Below are positions 18,019 through 26,796 of a DNA stretch of 64,000 bases, in pieces. The stretch's first letter is position 1. Each line of letters starts with the position of its first letter. The notes beneath the pieces are model-generated. The model did not search any database, had not been told where the DNA came from, and was given only the letters and a program-made list of their open reading frames with translations. Made by a program: the position numbers and the translations under genes. Origin of the DNA: Pedobacter sp. PLR (lineage in GTDB: Bacteria > Bacteroidota > Bacteroidia > Sphingobacteriales > Sphingobacteriaceae); NCBI RefSeq assembly GCF_026239675.1, contig NZ_JAPIVQ010000003.1:558001-622000 (forward strand), read 5' to 3'.

Positions 18019-18726
18019 CTAGAAATTCGGTTTTAACACATACTTGTCGTAGAACCTGAAAATATGTTCAGCGGCTTCTTCTGCCGTATCTACTAACCTA
18101 AACAGATTCAAATCTTCCGCATGAATATTGTGTTCCTGGTGCAACATCGTAGAAGTAATCCAATCTACTAAACCACCCCAATACTCTTTTCCGACTAAAA
18201 CAATCGGGAACCTCGCAATCTTACCCGTCTGGATTAAAGTAATCGCCTCGAAAAGCTCATCCATTGTCCCCATACCACCAGGTAATACGACAAACCCCTG
18301 CGAGTACTTCATGAACATCACCTTCCTGATGAAGAAATAATCAAATTCCAGTAACTTATTATGGTCAATATATTTATTGTGAAACTGTTCAAAAGGAAGG
18401 TCAATATTTAAACCTACAGACTTTCCTCCATTCATGTGTGCACCTTTATTACCGGCTTCCATAATACCCGGACCACCACCGGTGATCACTCCATATCCGC
18501 GTTCCGTAAGCAACCTGCCACATTCTACAGCAATCTCATAGTACTTATTTGTTTCCGCAGTTCTTGCAGATCCAAAGATGGATACACAAGGACCAATTTT
18601 CGCTAATTTCTCAAAGCCATCTACAAATTCGGCCATTATTTTGAAGATCTGCCAGGAATCTGTAACTTTTATTTCCTGCCAGTCTTTGTTTTCAAATGCA
18701 CTTCTAATTTTCTCTTCACTTGTCAT
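18019..18726 (-). CDS. LOG family protein (nucleotide 5'-monophosphate phosphoribohydrolase-like)
   Basis: A 235-residue Rossmann-fold protein with GGGPGIMEAGNKGA and the diagnostic PGGMGTMDELFEAIT (PGGxGTxxE) motif. Family members hydrolyse the N-glycosidic bond of cytokinin-type or other nucleoside monophosphates; the old name lysine decarboxylase is misleading. It is 18 bases downstream of the sodium symporter gene, so likely cotranscribed. Confidence 0.88.
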   Translation of the reverse strand: MTSEEKIRSAFENKDWQEIKVTDSWQIFKIMAEFVDGFEKLAKIGPCVSIFGSARTAETNKYYEIAVECGRLLTERGYGVITGGGPGIMEAGNKGAHMNGGKSVGLNIDLPFEQFHNKYIDHNKLLEFDYFFIRKVMFMKYSQGFVVLPGGMGTMDELFEAITLIQTGKIARFPIVLVGKEYWGGLVDWITSTMLHQEHNIHAEDLNLFRLVDTAEEAAEHIFRFYDKYVLKPNF

Positions 18727-18744
18727 TCTATAGATATTTAGGTC

Positions 18745-20253
18745 TTAAAATCTGGTTTGCGATGCTGTTTTTTTACTGATCAGTAACAGTCCGGTAAAGG
18801 TAATCAACCCATTCACGAGAATGAGTTCCACACTAAATGTATAACCGCCAAGTAAAGTGGCAGAGTTGGCATTGAGCAGGTAACACACTGCTGGTGCGAG
18901 GATACATACTAAAGGTACTAATTTATCATGAAGTCCTCTTTTCTTCATAAAAAGACCAAAACTATACAAGCCAAGTAATGGGCCGTAAGTATAGGAGGCT
19001 ACCTTAAAGATACCCTTAACGACAGATTCATCATTTAAAGTATTAAAAACAATGATCACCAGGAACATTAACAGCGAAAATACGACGTGTACCAAATGTC
19101 TTTTCTTTACGGCGCCATCAGCATTGGCATTGTCATCTTTACCCATATGCAGGAAATCTACACAGAAGGAAGTGGTCAATGCGGTTAATGCCGAATCTGT
19201 TGTGGCGAAGGTTGCTGCTGTTAAACCCAGCATGAATACAATAGCAGGTACCACGCTCAAATGATTCAGGGCGATCTCCGGGAAAAGAAAATCCGTTCGT
19301 GGCTTTCCGGTAATATGATCCAGAGGAATCTCAATACCGTTTTTAGTGGCGTAGATATATAACAAAGCACCAACACTCAGGAAGAAGATGTTCAGGATTA
19401 CAAATATTCCGGTAAAAGTAAACATGTTTTTCTGCGCTTCTCCAATGGTTTTCATACTCAGGTTTTTTTGCATCAAATCTTGATCCAAACCCGTCATGGC
19501 AATGGTCACAAATACCCCTCCTATGAACTGTTTACTGAAATGGAAGCCATTTGTCATGAAGTCCTCGTAAAAGAAAACCTTAGAATAACCACTCGATTTA
19601 ATGGCTTCAAAGGCCTGAGGGATGTTCATATCCAGACTGCTGCAAATGAAGTACAGGGTGAGGAAGACCGATAATACCAGGAAGAACGTTTGTAAAGTAT
19701 CCGTGATGATGATGGTTTTTAATCCACCTTTAAAGGTATAGGACCAGATTAAACCCAGAGAAATTAATACGGTTACCCAAAAAGGGACACCATAACTGTC
19801 GAAGATAAAGCGCTGTAATACGATAACCACCAGGTATAACCGGAAAGCTGATCCGATAGTTCTGCTGATCAGAAATATCGATGCCGCAGTTTTATAACTG
19901 TAAAAGCCGAGGCGTTGTTCGATATAGCTATAAATAGAGGTGAGCCTCATCCGGTAATACAACGGCAGTAAAACTGTTGCGATAATGATAAAGCCGACGG
20001 CATTTCCCAATACAAACTGAAAATATTGAAACTGATTACCGGATGGGGCACCTACTTCTCCGGGAACGGAGATAAAAGTGACACCGGATAAGGCGGTACC
20101 AATCATTCCAAAAGCAACCAGGTACCATTTTGAATTTCTATTGGCAATAAAAAAGGTGGCATTGTCTGATGATTTTTTGGAAGTAGCAAAGGCAATAATG
20201 ATCAATATCAGGAAGTAACCAATCAAAAAAGACAAAAGTATAGCTGGGCTCAT
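18745..20253 (-). CDS. Sodium:solute symporter (SSS/SLC5 family)
   Basis: A 502-residue very hydrophobic protein with about 13 membrane segments and the SSS hallmarks FGMIGTALSGVTFISVPGEV near the N-terminus and GLTAATFATTDSALTALTT in the middle. It couples uptake of an organic solute (sugar, sialic acid, iodide or similar) to sodium; the substrate cannot be told from sequence alone. Upstream of the LOG gene. Confidence 0.9.
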   Translation of the reverse strand: MSPAILLSFLIGYFLILIIIAFATSKKSSDNATFFIANRNSKWYLVAFGMIGTALSGVTFISVPGEVGAPSGNQFQYFQFVLGNAVGFIIIATVLLPLYYRMRLTSIYSYIEQRLGFYSYKTAASIFLISRTIGSAFRLYLVVIVLQRFIFDSYGVPFWVTVLISLGLIWSYTFKGGLKTIIITDTLQTFFLVLSVFLTLYFICSSLDMNIPQAFEAIKSSGYSKVFFYEDFMTNGFHFSKQFIGGVFVTIAMTGLDQDLMQKNLSMKTIGEAQKNMFTFTGIFVILNIFFLSVGALLYIYATKNGIEIPLDHITGKPRTDFLFPEIALNHLSVVPAIVFMLGLTAATFATTDSALTALTTSFCVDFLHMGKDDNANADGAVKKRHLVHVVFSLLMFLVIIVFNTLNDESVVKGIFKVASYTYGPLLGLYSFGLFMKKRGLHDKLVPLVCILAPAVCYLLNANSATLLGGYTFSVELILVNGLITFTGLLLISKKTASQTRF

Positions 20254-20331
20254 AGTATGTTTTTAGCAGCTAAATGTAAGAAAATCAAATTTTAAAAATC
20301 AAATAACGGAAGATAAATATAAATTTGTAAA

Positions 20332-20949
20332 ATGAACTTTTCATCCAAGCTTCTTGAAGACGCAGTCAACGAATTTTCAAAGTTACCGGGAGTCGGACAA
20401 AAGACCGCGTTACGTTTGGTATTGCACCTGTTAAACAAGGAAGAGCAAGAAGTTTCGAACTTCGGAAACTCCATTATTAAGCTTCGTCAGGAGATCAGAC
20501 ATTGTGCGGTATGTCATAACATTTCGGACCATTTGCATTGCGAAATCTGTACGGCTAACAAGCGCGATAAAGAAGTGATTTGTGTGGTAGAAGATACCAG
20601 GGACGTGATGGCGGTAGAGAATACCTCCCAATATTTCGGCGTTTACCATGTGTTGGGCGGATTGATTTCCCCGATGGATGGCATCGGTCCGGCGGATCTT
20701 TTTATCGATTCTTTAGTGCAACGTGTCGCCACCAGCCCCGTTAAGGAAATTATTTTGGCCCTGAGCGCAACTATGGAAGGAGATACTACTCTTTTCTACC
20801 TTTACAAACGTCTTAAAGATTTTCAGATTCCGATTACGGCCATTGCGCGTGGTATCGCTTTTGGTGGCGAACTGGAATATGCAGACGAAATCACCCTGGG
20901 CCGCTCTATCATTACAAGAGTGCCTTATGAAAACTCATTAATCAAATAA
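20332..20949 (+). CDS. recR: Recombination mediator RecR
   Basis: A 205-residue RecR. It has the helix-hairpin-helix region (KLPGVGQKTALRL), four zinc-binding cysteines (CAVC ... CEIC) and the Toprim segment ICVVEDTRDVMAVENT. It works with RecO/RecF in RecA loading during gap repair. A TAAATTTG element (20320-20327) sits five bases before the ATG, so a nearly leaderless mRNA is possible. Confidence 0.97.
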   Translation: MNFSSKLLEDAVNEFSKLPGVGQKTALRLVLHLLNKEEQEVSNFGNSIIKLRQEIRHCAVCHNISDHLHCEICTANKRDKEVICVVEDTRDVMAVENTSQYFGVYHVLGGLISPMDGIGPADLFIDSLVQRVATSPVKEIILALSATMEGDTTLFYLYKRLKDFQIPITAIARGIAFGGELEYADEITLGRSIITRVPYENSLIK

Positions 20950-20954
20950 TCAGC

Positions 20955-21770
20955 ATGGATTTTAAGAATAAAGTAGTCATCATTACCGGTGCATCTTCCG
21001 GTATAGGAAAGGCTTGTGCCGAAGAATTTGCAAAACGTGGCGCAAACCTGGTGCTTGCTGCCAGACAATATGTGACCCTTTGCGAAGTTACAGCAGATTT
21101 GGAAAGTAAATATGGCATTCGAGCAGTTGCTGTACAAGCTGATGTAAGTAAAGAACAGGATTGCGAAGAACTGACTAAGCAAGCCATCCTCAGCTTTGGG
21201 AAAATTGATATCCTGGTGAATAATGCCGGACTATCGATGCGTGCTTTATTCAACGACCTTGATCTTACGGTATTGAAAAACCTGATGGATGTGAACTTCT
21301 GGGGCACGGTATATTGTACAAAATATGCTTTACCTGAGATTTTGAAAACCAAAGGCAGTGTAATTGGCGTATCTTCTATTGCAGGTTACCGTGGATTACC
21401 GGGACGTACCGGATATTCGGCTTCAAAATTTGCCATGAATGGGTTTATGGAAGCGTTAAGGACAGAATTGTTAAAAACAGGGGTACATATTATGGTGGCT
21501 TGTCCTGGTTTTACCGCTTCAAATATCCGTGTTACGGCATTGGCAAAAGATGGCCTTGCACATGGAGAAACCAGTATGGAAGAAGGTAAAATGATGACTG
21601 CTGATGAGGTTGCACACCGTATCGTAAATGGCATTGCAGCAAGAAAACGTACGCTGATCATGACAGGGCAAGGGAAATTAACCGTGTGGATCAATAAACT
21701 GTTGCCCGCATTGGCGGATAAATTGGTGTTCAACCATTTTACCAAAGAGAAAAACGCGTTGATCAAATAA
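20955..21770 (+). CDS. Short-chain dehydrogenase/reductase
   Basis: A 271-residue SDR with the NAD(P) motif TGASSGIGKA, the NNAGLS motif, catalytic SSIAGYRG and YSASK (Tyr and Lys present). It starts five bases after recR. The substrate is not predictable; the C-terminal extension (KLTVWINKLLPALADKLV) is like SDRs of the DltE/lipid-associated group. Confidence 0.88.
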   Translation: MDFKNKVVIITGASSGIGKACAEEFAKRGANLVLAARQYVTLCEVTADLESKYGIRAVAVQADVSKEQDCEELTKQAILSFGKIDILVNNAGLSMRALFNDLDLTVLKNLMDVNFWGTVYCTKYALPEILKTKGSVIGVSSIAGYRGLPGRTGYSASKFAMNGFMEALRTELLKTGVHIMVACPGFTASNIRVTALAKDGLAHGETSMEEGKMMTADEVAHRIVNGIAARKRTLIMTGQGKLTVWINKLLPALADKLVFNHFTKEKNALIK

Positions 21771-21818
21771 AGCAGAATTCATCACATAAAGCAGAATTGA
21801 TCAGGTAAAGTTGAATAG
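21762..21818. repeat. Short tandem repeat, about 19 bases x 3
   Basis: Units TCAAATAAAGCAGAATTCA, TCACATAAAGCAGAATTGA and a diverged TCAGGTAAAGTTGAATAGA follow one another across the SDR stop codon. The flanking TTGATCAAATAAA recurs at 21833. Similar in style to the repeat at 17697. Confidence 0.65.
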
Positions 21819-21851
21819 ATAAGGAGAACGTTTTGATCAAATAAACTATAA

Positions 21852-22694
21852 ATGAAAACCAGGTTATTATACATGCTATTAGCTTTTGCCGGACAAATAT
21901 TTACTTCCGCTGCCCAGATTAAGGTAGCGAAGGATATCGGTTATGGTCAGGAGCAAAGCAAGGTAAGCAACCAGTTAAATGTCTATTATCCGGCAGATAC
22001 TGTCGCTAAAAAAGGAGTTGTCATCTTTATCCATGGCGGATCCTGGAGTAGTGGTAAGAAGGAAACTTACTGGTGGCTGGGCAGAAATCTGGCCCGCAAG
22101 GGCCTGGTTGGAGTGATCATCAATTATGGTCTGGCCCCCGAGCAGCAATACCCGCAAATGGCTGCCGATTGTGCTGCTGCGGTAACCTGGGTATCACAAC
22201 ATATTCATAATTACGGTGGAAATCCGGAACGGATATTCCTGATGGGACATTCTGCCGGTGGGCACCTTGCTGAGTTCATCAATGCAGATCCGGAATACCT
22301 GGAAGCAGCGGGATTTAAGGGAAAAGTTAAAGGAGTCATTTTAAACGATGCTTTCGGACTGGATATGAATGAGTACCTGAGCAAGGCCGAAAAGGATGAT
22401 AACTACCATAACTTTCTGCGTACGTTCAGTGATGATCCGGTCGTTTGGACCAAAGCATCACCATTAAACTATGTGCAGCAAATTGAAAACCCACACCTGA
22501 TTTTTTATGGAGAGAAAACCTATCCGGCCATACAAATACAGTCAGAGCGTATTCAAAAGCAGTTAACCGCACAACAGATCCCCAGTTCAATATACGTGAT
22601 CAAGGGTAAAAAACATGTAGGCATGATCAGTCAGATGGTTTTTGGAAGCAACCAGCTTTATCAGAAAATACTTGATTTTGTGGCTCAATATTAA
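21852..22694 (+). CDS. Secreted alpha/beta hydrolase, esterase/lipase-like
   Basis: A 280-residue protein with a signal peptide (MKTRLLYMLLAFAGQIFTSAAQ). It carries the oxyanion HGGSWSSG, the nucleophile elbow MGHSAGGHLA, and a C-terminal KGKKHVGMI with the likely catalytic His. It resembles the BD-FAE/carboxylesterase group acting on small esters. No obvious operon partner. Confidence 0.85.
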   Translation: MKTRLLYMLLAFAGQIFTSAAQIKVAKDIGYGQEQSKVSNQLNVYYPADTVAKKGVVIFIHGGSWSSGKKETYWWLGRNLARKGLVGVIINYGLAPEQQYPQMAADCAAAVTWVSQHIHNYGGNPERIFLMGHSAGGHLAEFINADPEYLEAAGFKGKVKGVILNDAFGLDMNEYLSKAEKDDNYHNFLRTFSDDPVVWTKASPLNYVQQIENPHLIFYGEKTYPAIQIQSERIQKQLTAQQIPSSIYVIKGKKHVGMISQMVFGSNQLYQKILDFVAQY

Positions 22695-22796
22695 TCCCTG
22701 ATACCTTGCAACCGATTGGTTACCAGAATAAAAATCAGCGGGTATTTGCAGTTTTCTCTTAAAAACGGTCTTAAATCTTTAATATTTCAAGAAAAA

Positions 22797-22828
22797 TTTT
22801 GCAATTATTAAAAACTATTCCATCTTTG
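22797..22828 (+). promoter_or_regulatory. trp operon promoter
   Basis: TTTTG (22797-22801), a 19-base spacer and CATCTTTG (22821-22828) fit the Bacteroidota promoter form with one deviation in the -7 element. The predicted start (about 22832) is only about three bases before the leader-peptide ATG. Confidence 0.55.
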
Positions 22829-22834
22829 CTTTTG

Positions 22835-22888
22835 ATGATACAGACAAACGTACTTAATCTTTGGTGGTGGCACAACGCAATAGCGTAG
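22835..22888 (+). CDS. trpL: trp leader peptide, 17 residues with three consecutive Trp
   Basis: The reading frame gives MIQTNVLNLWWWHNAIA and a UAG stop. Three adjacent Trp codons upstream of tryptophan genes and a terminator are the signature of ribosome-mediated attenuation. The RNA after the Trp codons can fold: CAC-A-ACGC (22871-22878) pairs with GCGT-A-GTG (22883-22890) around AATA, overlapping the stop codon. No Shine-Dalgarno sequence is seen, as usual for the phylum. Confidence 0.85.
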   Translation: MIQTNVLNLWWWHNAIA

Positions 22889-22933
22889 TGTAACCCCCTA
22901 TTTGAACGTTTTATTTTACATAAAAATATTTTG

Positions 22934-22966
22934 AGGGTTGCTTTTTAAAGCAGCCCTTTTTGTTTT
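22934..22966 (+). terminator. trp attenuator
   Basis: AGGGTTGCTTT (22934-22944) pairs with AAAGCAGCCCT (22947-22957), with one G-U pair, followed by TTTTGTTTT. AACCC at 22892-22896 could pair with GGGTT at 22935-22939 as a competing antiterminator. It ends seven bases before trpD. Confidence 0.8.
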
Positions 22967-22972
22967 ATACCC

Positions 22973-23959
22973 ATGAAGAAAATACTAAATCACTTATTTG
23001 AAAATAAGACCTTCAGCAGAGCTGAGGCACAAAAAATCTTAACTGCTATTGCTTTAGGTGAGTTTAATACTTCACAAATTGCGGCCTTTATTACCGCCTA
23101 TGGGATGCGTAATATCACAGTTGAGGAATTGCAGGGATTTAGAGATGCCATGCTGGATTTATGTGTAAAGCTCGACTTCTCAGACTATGAGTTGATTGAC
23201 CTGTGTGGTACTGGTGGTGATGGTAAGGATACCTTTAACATCTCTACACTGGCTTCTTTTGTCGTTGCCGGTGCCGGTCATAAAGTAGCCAAACATGGTA
23301 ATTACGGCGTTTCTTCCGGCTGCGGTTCTTCTAACGTAATCGAATATCTGGGGTATCAGTTTACGAGCGATCCGGATACTTTAAAGAGAAACCTGGATAC
23401 CTCAGGAATCTGCTTTATCCATGCCCCGTTGTTTAACCCTGCGATGAAAACAGTAGCACCAATTCGTAAAGAACTGGGCGTAAAAACATTTTTCAATATG
23501 CTTGGGCCAATGTGTAATCCGGCACAGCCGAAAAACCAACTGGTAGGTGTGTTTAGTCTGGAGCTGGCCCGTTTGTATGCTTACTTATATCAGGAAACTG
23601 ATAAGAACTATACGATTCTTCATGCAGTGAACGGTTTTGATGAAGTTTCTCTGACCTGCGACTTTAAAATCTTCAGCAAAAAGGGAGAAGCCTTAGTAAA
23701 GGTAGCGGATATTGGCTTTGAAGAGATGGATGAGTCCCTGATTAAAGGTGGCGACACCGTGGCTTCTTCAGCGGAAATTTTCATGAACGTGTTAAACGCA
23801 AAAGCAACGGATGCACAGCACAATGTGGTCCTTTGTAATGCCGCATTGGCGATACAAACCATAGATGATACCAAATCTTTTGCCGATTGCTTCTATGAAG
23901 CCGAAGAATCTTTGTTTAGTAAAAGTGCATTGAAACGCTTTAAAAGCCTGGTAGGATAA
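22973..23959 (+). CDS. trpD: Anthranilate phosphoribosyltransferase TrpD
   Basis: A 328-residue enzyme with the diagnostic LCGTGGDGKDTFNISTLASFVVAG and GNYGVSSGCGSSNVIEYLG segments, and the ligand-binding GPMCNPAQPKNQLVGVF. It transfers phosphoribosyl from PRPP to anthranilate, the second step of tryptophan synthesis. It is the first structural gene after the leader; trpE and trpG are not here. Its TAA stop shares one base with the trpF start (TAATG). Confidence 0.96.
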   Translation: MKKILNHLFENKTFSRAEAQKILTAIALGEFNTSQIAAFITAYGMRNITVEELQGFRDAMLDLCVKLDFSDYELIDLCGTGGDGKDTFNISTLASFVVAGAGHKVAKHGNYGVSSGCGSSNVIEYLGYQFTSDPDTLKRNLDTSGICFIHAPLFNPAMKTVAPIRKELGVKTFFNMLGPMCNPAQPKNQLVGVFSLELARLYAYLYQETDKNYTILHAVNGFDEVSLTCDFKIFSKKGEALVKVADIGFEEMDESLIKGGDTVASSAEIFMNVLNAKATDAQHNVVLCNAALAIQTIDDTKSFADCFYEAEESLFSKSALKRFKSLVG

Positions 23960-24660
23960 TGAGTACTCCGCTATTGAAAATATGTGGGATGCTACACCCG
24001 GAAAATATCAGGGAGGTGGCAGCATTGCAACCCGACTATATGGGTTTCATCTTTTTTAAAGGCTCAAAAAGATATGCCGGAGCAGTATTGCCGGAAGTTC
24101 TGGATACCTTACCTGAAAACATAAAGAGAACAGGTGTTTTTGTGAATGAAACACTGGATACCGTACTCCACCTGGTTGATAAATACAGCTTGAATGCCTT
24201 GCAATTGCATGGTGCAGAAAGCCCGGAATACTGTAAGGAGTTGAAAATAAGGTTAAACCATGCTGATACCGGGATTACTGAACTGAAAATCAAAGCCGAA
24301 GCTGCTGAACCTAAGCTGAAAATAGTGGGAGTACAGTTGATCAAGGCATTTGGCGTCAACGATGATTTCGATTTCAGCCAGCTAAACCCTTACGTAGGTA
24401 TGGTAGATTACTTTTTGTTTGACACACAAACTCCGGATCATGGGGGCTCAGGTCGTCAGTTCGACTGGCAACTGCTCCAAAAGTACACACTCGATGTCCC
24501 TTATTTTTTAAGTGGCGGAATCGGCGTAGAAAGTGCGGAAATATTGAATGGAATTGTCGATCCAAGACTGTTTGCCATTGATGTGAACAGTAAGTTTGAA
24601 ATAGAACCCGGACTAAAAGACCTTCCTAAGCTAAAGGAATTTAAAAGCAGGTTATCATAA
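23959..24660 (+). CDS. trpF: Phosphoribosylanthranilate isomerase TrpF
   Basis: A 233-residue TIM-barrel enzyme: LLKICGMLHPENIREVA with the catalytic Cys, LQLHGAES, and FDTQTPDHGGSGRQFDW with the catalytic Asp. It is about 25 residues longer than usual because of an insertion after YCKELKIRL containing repeats of the ELKI type (ITELKIKAEAAEPKLKIVG). The reading frame stays intact, so it is probably functional. Overlaps trpD by one base. Confidence 0.93.
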   Translation: MSTPLLKICGMLHPENIREVAALQPDYMGFIFFKGSKRYAGAVLPEVLDTLPENIKRTGVFVNETLDTVLHLVDKYSLNALQLHGAESPEYCKELKIRLNHADTGITELKIKAEAAEPKLKIVGVQLIKAFGVNDDFDFSQLNPYVGMVDYFLFDTQTPDHGGSGRQFDWQLLQKYTLDVPYFLSGGIGVESAEILNGIVDPRLFAIDVNSKFEIEPGLKDLPKLKEFKSRLS

Positions 24661-24704
24661 GTAGTCTCCTGCATGGCCAGGCTGATAAAAAGGTAGCAGG
24701 TAAC

Positions 24705-24755
24705 CATGGGAAAATAGACAACCAGAAATAATAACCAGGAATAGACAACCCGGTG
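24705..24755. repeat. Short intergenic repeat between trpF and trpB
   Basis: AATAGACAACC occurs twice in a tandem-like context (AAAATAGACAACCAGAAATAA, then AGGAATAGACAACCCGG). The 178-base gap is where trpC would be unremarkable in other operons; no trpC sequence remains in it. Confidence 0.45.
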
Positions 24756-24838
24756 TAAATATATAAATGATCAAAAGCGGAATGCGGATTAACAACGCTG
24801 AAAGCCAAAAGATCAGGATAAAAAATAAGAACAAGATT

Positions 24839-26020
24839 ATGAACTATTTTGTAAACGAAAAGGGATACTTTGGAGATTTTGGAGGAGCATATATCCCTGA
24901 AATGCTCTACCCTAATGTAGAGGAACTGAGAACTAAATACCTGGAAATTATTGCAGACGAGGGCTTCCAAAAGGAGTTTCACCAACTGTTAAAAGACTAT
25001 GTAGGCAGACCTTCGCCATTATATCTGGCCAAACGCCTCTCGGAAAAATACGGAGCAAACATCTTTTTGAAAAGAGAAGATCTGAACCATACCGGAGCAC
25101 ATAAAATCAACAATACCATTGGTCAGATTCTGGTAGCAGAGCGTTTAGGAAAAAAGCGCATCATTGCAGAAACCGGTGCAGGACAACATGGTGTAGCTAC
25201 GGCTACCGTATGTGCATTGCGTGGTCTGGAATGTGTAGTTTACATGGGCGAAATCGACATCGCACGTCAGGCACCTAACGTAGCCAGAATGAAAATGCTG
25301 GGTGCAACAGTAGTGTCCGCAACTTCCGGTAGTAAAACATTGAAAGATGCGACTAATGAGGCTATGCGCGACTGGATCAATAACCCAATCGACACCCATT
25401 ACATTATCGGTTCTGTAGTAGGTCCACATCCGTACCCTGATATGGTGGCTACTTTTCAATCGATCATCTCTGAAGAAACAAAAAAACAACTCATTGAGCA
25501 GACCGGTAACGATCAGCCTGATTACGTATTGGCTTGTGTAGGTGGTGGAAGTAATGCCATGGGCATGTTCTATCATTTTCTAAATGATGAAAACGTAAAA
25601 CTGATTGCGATTGAAGCTGCCGGTAAAGGTGTAGATAGCGGTCATTCTGCAGCAACCACTGCTTTAGGTAAAGAAGGTGTATTACATGGCAGCAGAAGCA
25701 TCCTGATGCAAACGGAAGATGGACAGGTGATTGAACCATATTCGGTTTCTGCAGGTCTGGATTACCCTGGTGTTGGCCCTCAGCACGCGCATTTGTTCAA
25801 GACTTTAAGAGCGCAGTATGTTTCAGCAACTGATAATGAAGCCTTGCAGGCAGGATTGTTACTGACACAACTGGAAGGAATTATTCCGGCAATTGAAAGT
25901 GCACACGCCCTGGCGTATTTAGAGAAAATGAAGTTTACAGGTAAGGAAAATGTCGTGATTTGTTTGTCCGGAAGGGGAGATAAAGACATGGATACCTATA
26001 TGAAGTATTTTGGTTTATAA
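24839..26020 (+). CDS. trpB: Tryptophan synthase beta chain TrpB
   Basis: 393 residues from ATG 24839 ([21 protein letters not shown]), the family-typical start; an in-frame ATG 24 codons upstream adds a basic stretch not expected in Trp[10 protein letters not shown] carries the PLP lysine, and [10 protein letters not shown] binds the PLP phosphate. It condenses indole with serine. Paired with trpA eight bases downstream. Confidence 0.97.
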   Translation: MNYFVNEKGYFGDFGGAYIPEMLYPNVEELRTKYLEIIADEGFQKEFHQLLKDYVGRPSPLYLAKRLSEKYGANIFLKREDLNHTGAHKINNTIGQILVAERLGKKRIIAETGAGQHGVATATVCALRGLECVVYMGEIDIARQAPNVARMKMLGATVVSATSGSKTLKDATNEAMRDWINNPIDTHYIIGSVVGPHPYPDMVATFQSIISEETKKQLIEQTGNDQPDYVLACVGGGSNAMGMFYHFLNDENVKLIAIEAAGKGVDSGHSAATTALGKEGVLHGSRSILMQTEDGQVIEPYSVSAGLDYPGVGPQHAHLFKTLRAQYVSATDNEALQAGLLLTQLEGIIPAIESAHALAYLEKMKFTGKENVVICLSGRGDKDMDTYMKYFGL

Positions 26021-26028
26021 GAAGAGCA

Positions 26029-26796
26029 ATGAATAGAATTAATAAGTTATTTCAAGAGAAAAAAAACATACTATCCATCTATTATACCGCGGGTTACCCG
26101 AACTTAGGGGATACAGTGGCCATTGCAGAAGAGCTGGAAAGATCTGGTGCAGACCTGTTGGAAATCGGTTTTCCGTATTCTGATCCTGTTGCCGACGGAC
26201 CGGTAATTCAGGCCAGCAGCAAATCGGCATTAGATGCCGGCATGACGCTTAAACTGTTGTTTGAGCAATTGAAAGACCTGCGTAAAACAGTGAGCATTCC
26301 GGTTTTATTAATGGGCTATGTGAATCCCTTATTACAATATGGCGTCGCCAACTTTTGCAAATCCTGTGCGGAAGTAGGGGTAGACGGTTGTATCGTTCCC
26401 GATCTGCCTATGGCAGAATACGAAGAGTTCTATGAAAAAGATTTTAAACAATATGACCTGACCAATATCTTCCTGGTTACGCCTCAGACGGCTCCGGAAA
26501 GAATTCAAAAGATCGATAGTTTAAGTAATGGCTTCATCTACCTGCTTTCTTCTTCGGCTACAACCGGACAAAATTTACAGGTGTCTGAAGGTACAGAAGC
26601 TTACTTCTCGAGGATCGCAGCCTTGAAGCTAAAGAACCCAACCATGATTGGTTTCGGGATCAGCAGCAAAGAAACCTTTGATAAAGCTTGTCAGTATGCT
26701 AACGGAGCCATCATCGGTAGTGCTTTTGTAAAGAACCTCAAAGCCGATGATGTATCCGGTAGTGTGAAAGAATTTATGAAAACATTTAAGCCGTAA
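26029..26796 (+). CDS. trpA: Tryptophan synthase alpha chain TrpA
   Basis: A 255-residue TIM barrel with LLEIGFPYSDPVADGPVIQ (catalytic Glu and Asp), VDGCIVPDLPMAEY and MIGFGISSKETF. It cleaves indole-glycerol phosphate to indole. Last gene of the operon; its final 11 bases overlap the end of the convergent nhaA gene, and its stop codon lies in the loop of the terminator. Confidence 0.97.
   Translation: MNRINKLFQEKKNILSIYYTAGYPNLGDTVAIAEELERSGADLLEIGFPYSDPVADGPVIQASSKSALDAGMTLKLLFEQLKDLRKTVSIPVLLMGYVNPLLQYGVANFCKSCAEVGVDGCIVPDLPMAEYEEFYEKDFKQYDLTNIFLVTPQTAPERIQKIDSLSNGFIYLLSSSATTGQNLQVSEGTEAYFSRIAALKLKNPTMIGFGISSKETFDKACQYANGAIIGSAFVKNLKADDVSGSVKEFMKTFKP

Noticed and set aside
18019..18726. 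Lysine decarboxylase annotation for the LOG gene
   Set aside because: The PGGxGTxxE motif defines phosphoribohydrolase-type LOG proteins; there is no PLP-binding decarboxylase signature.
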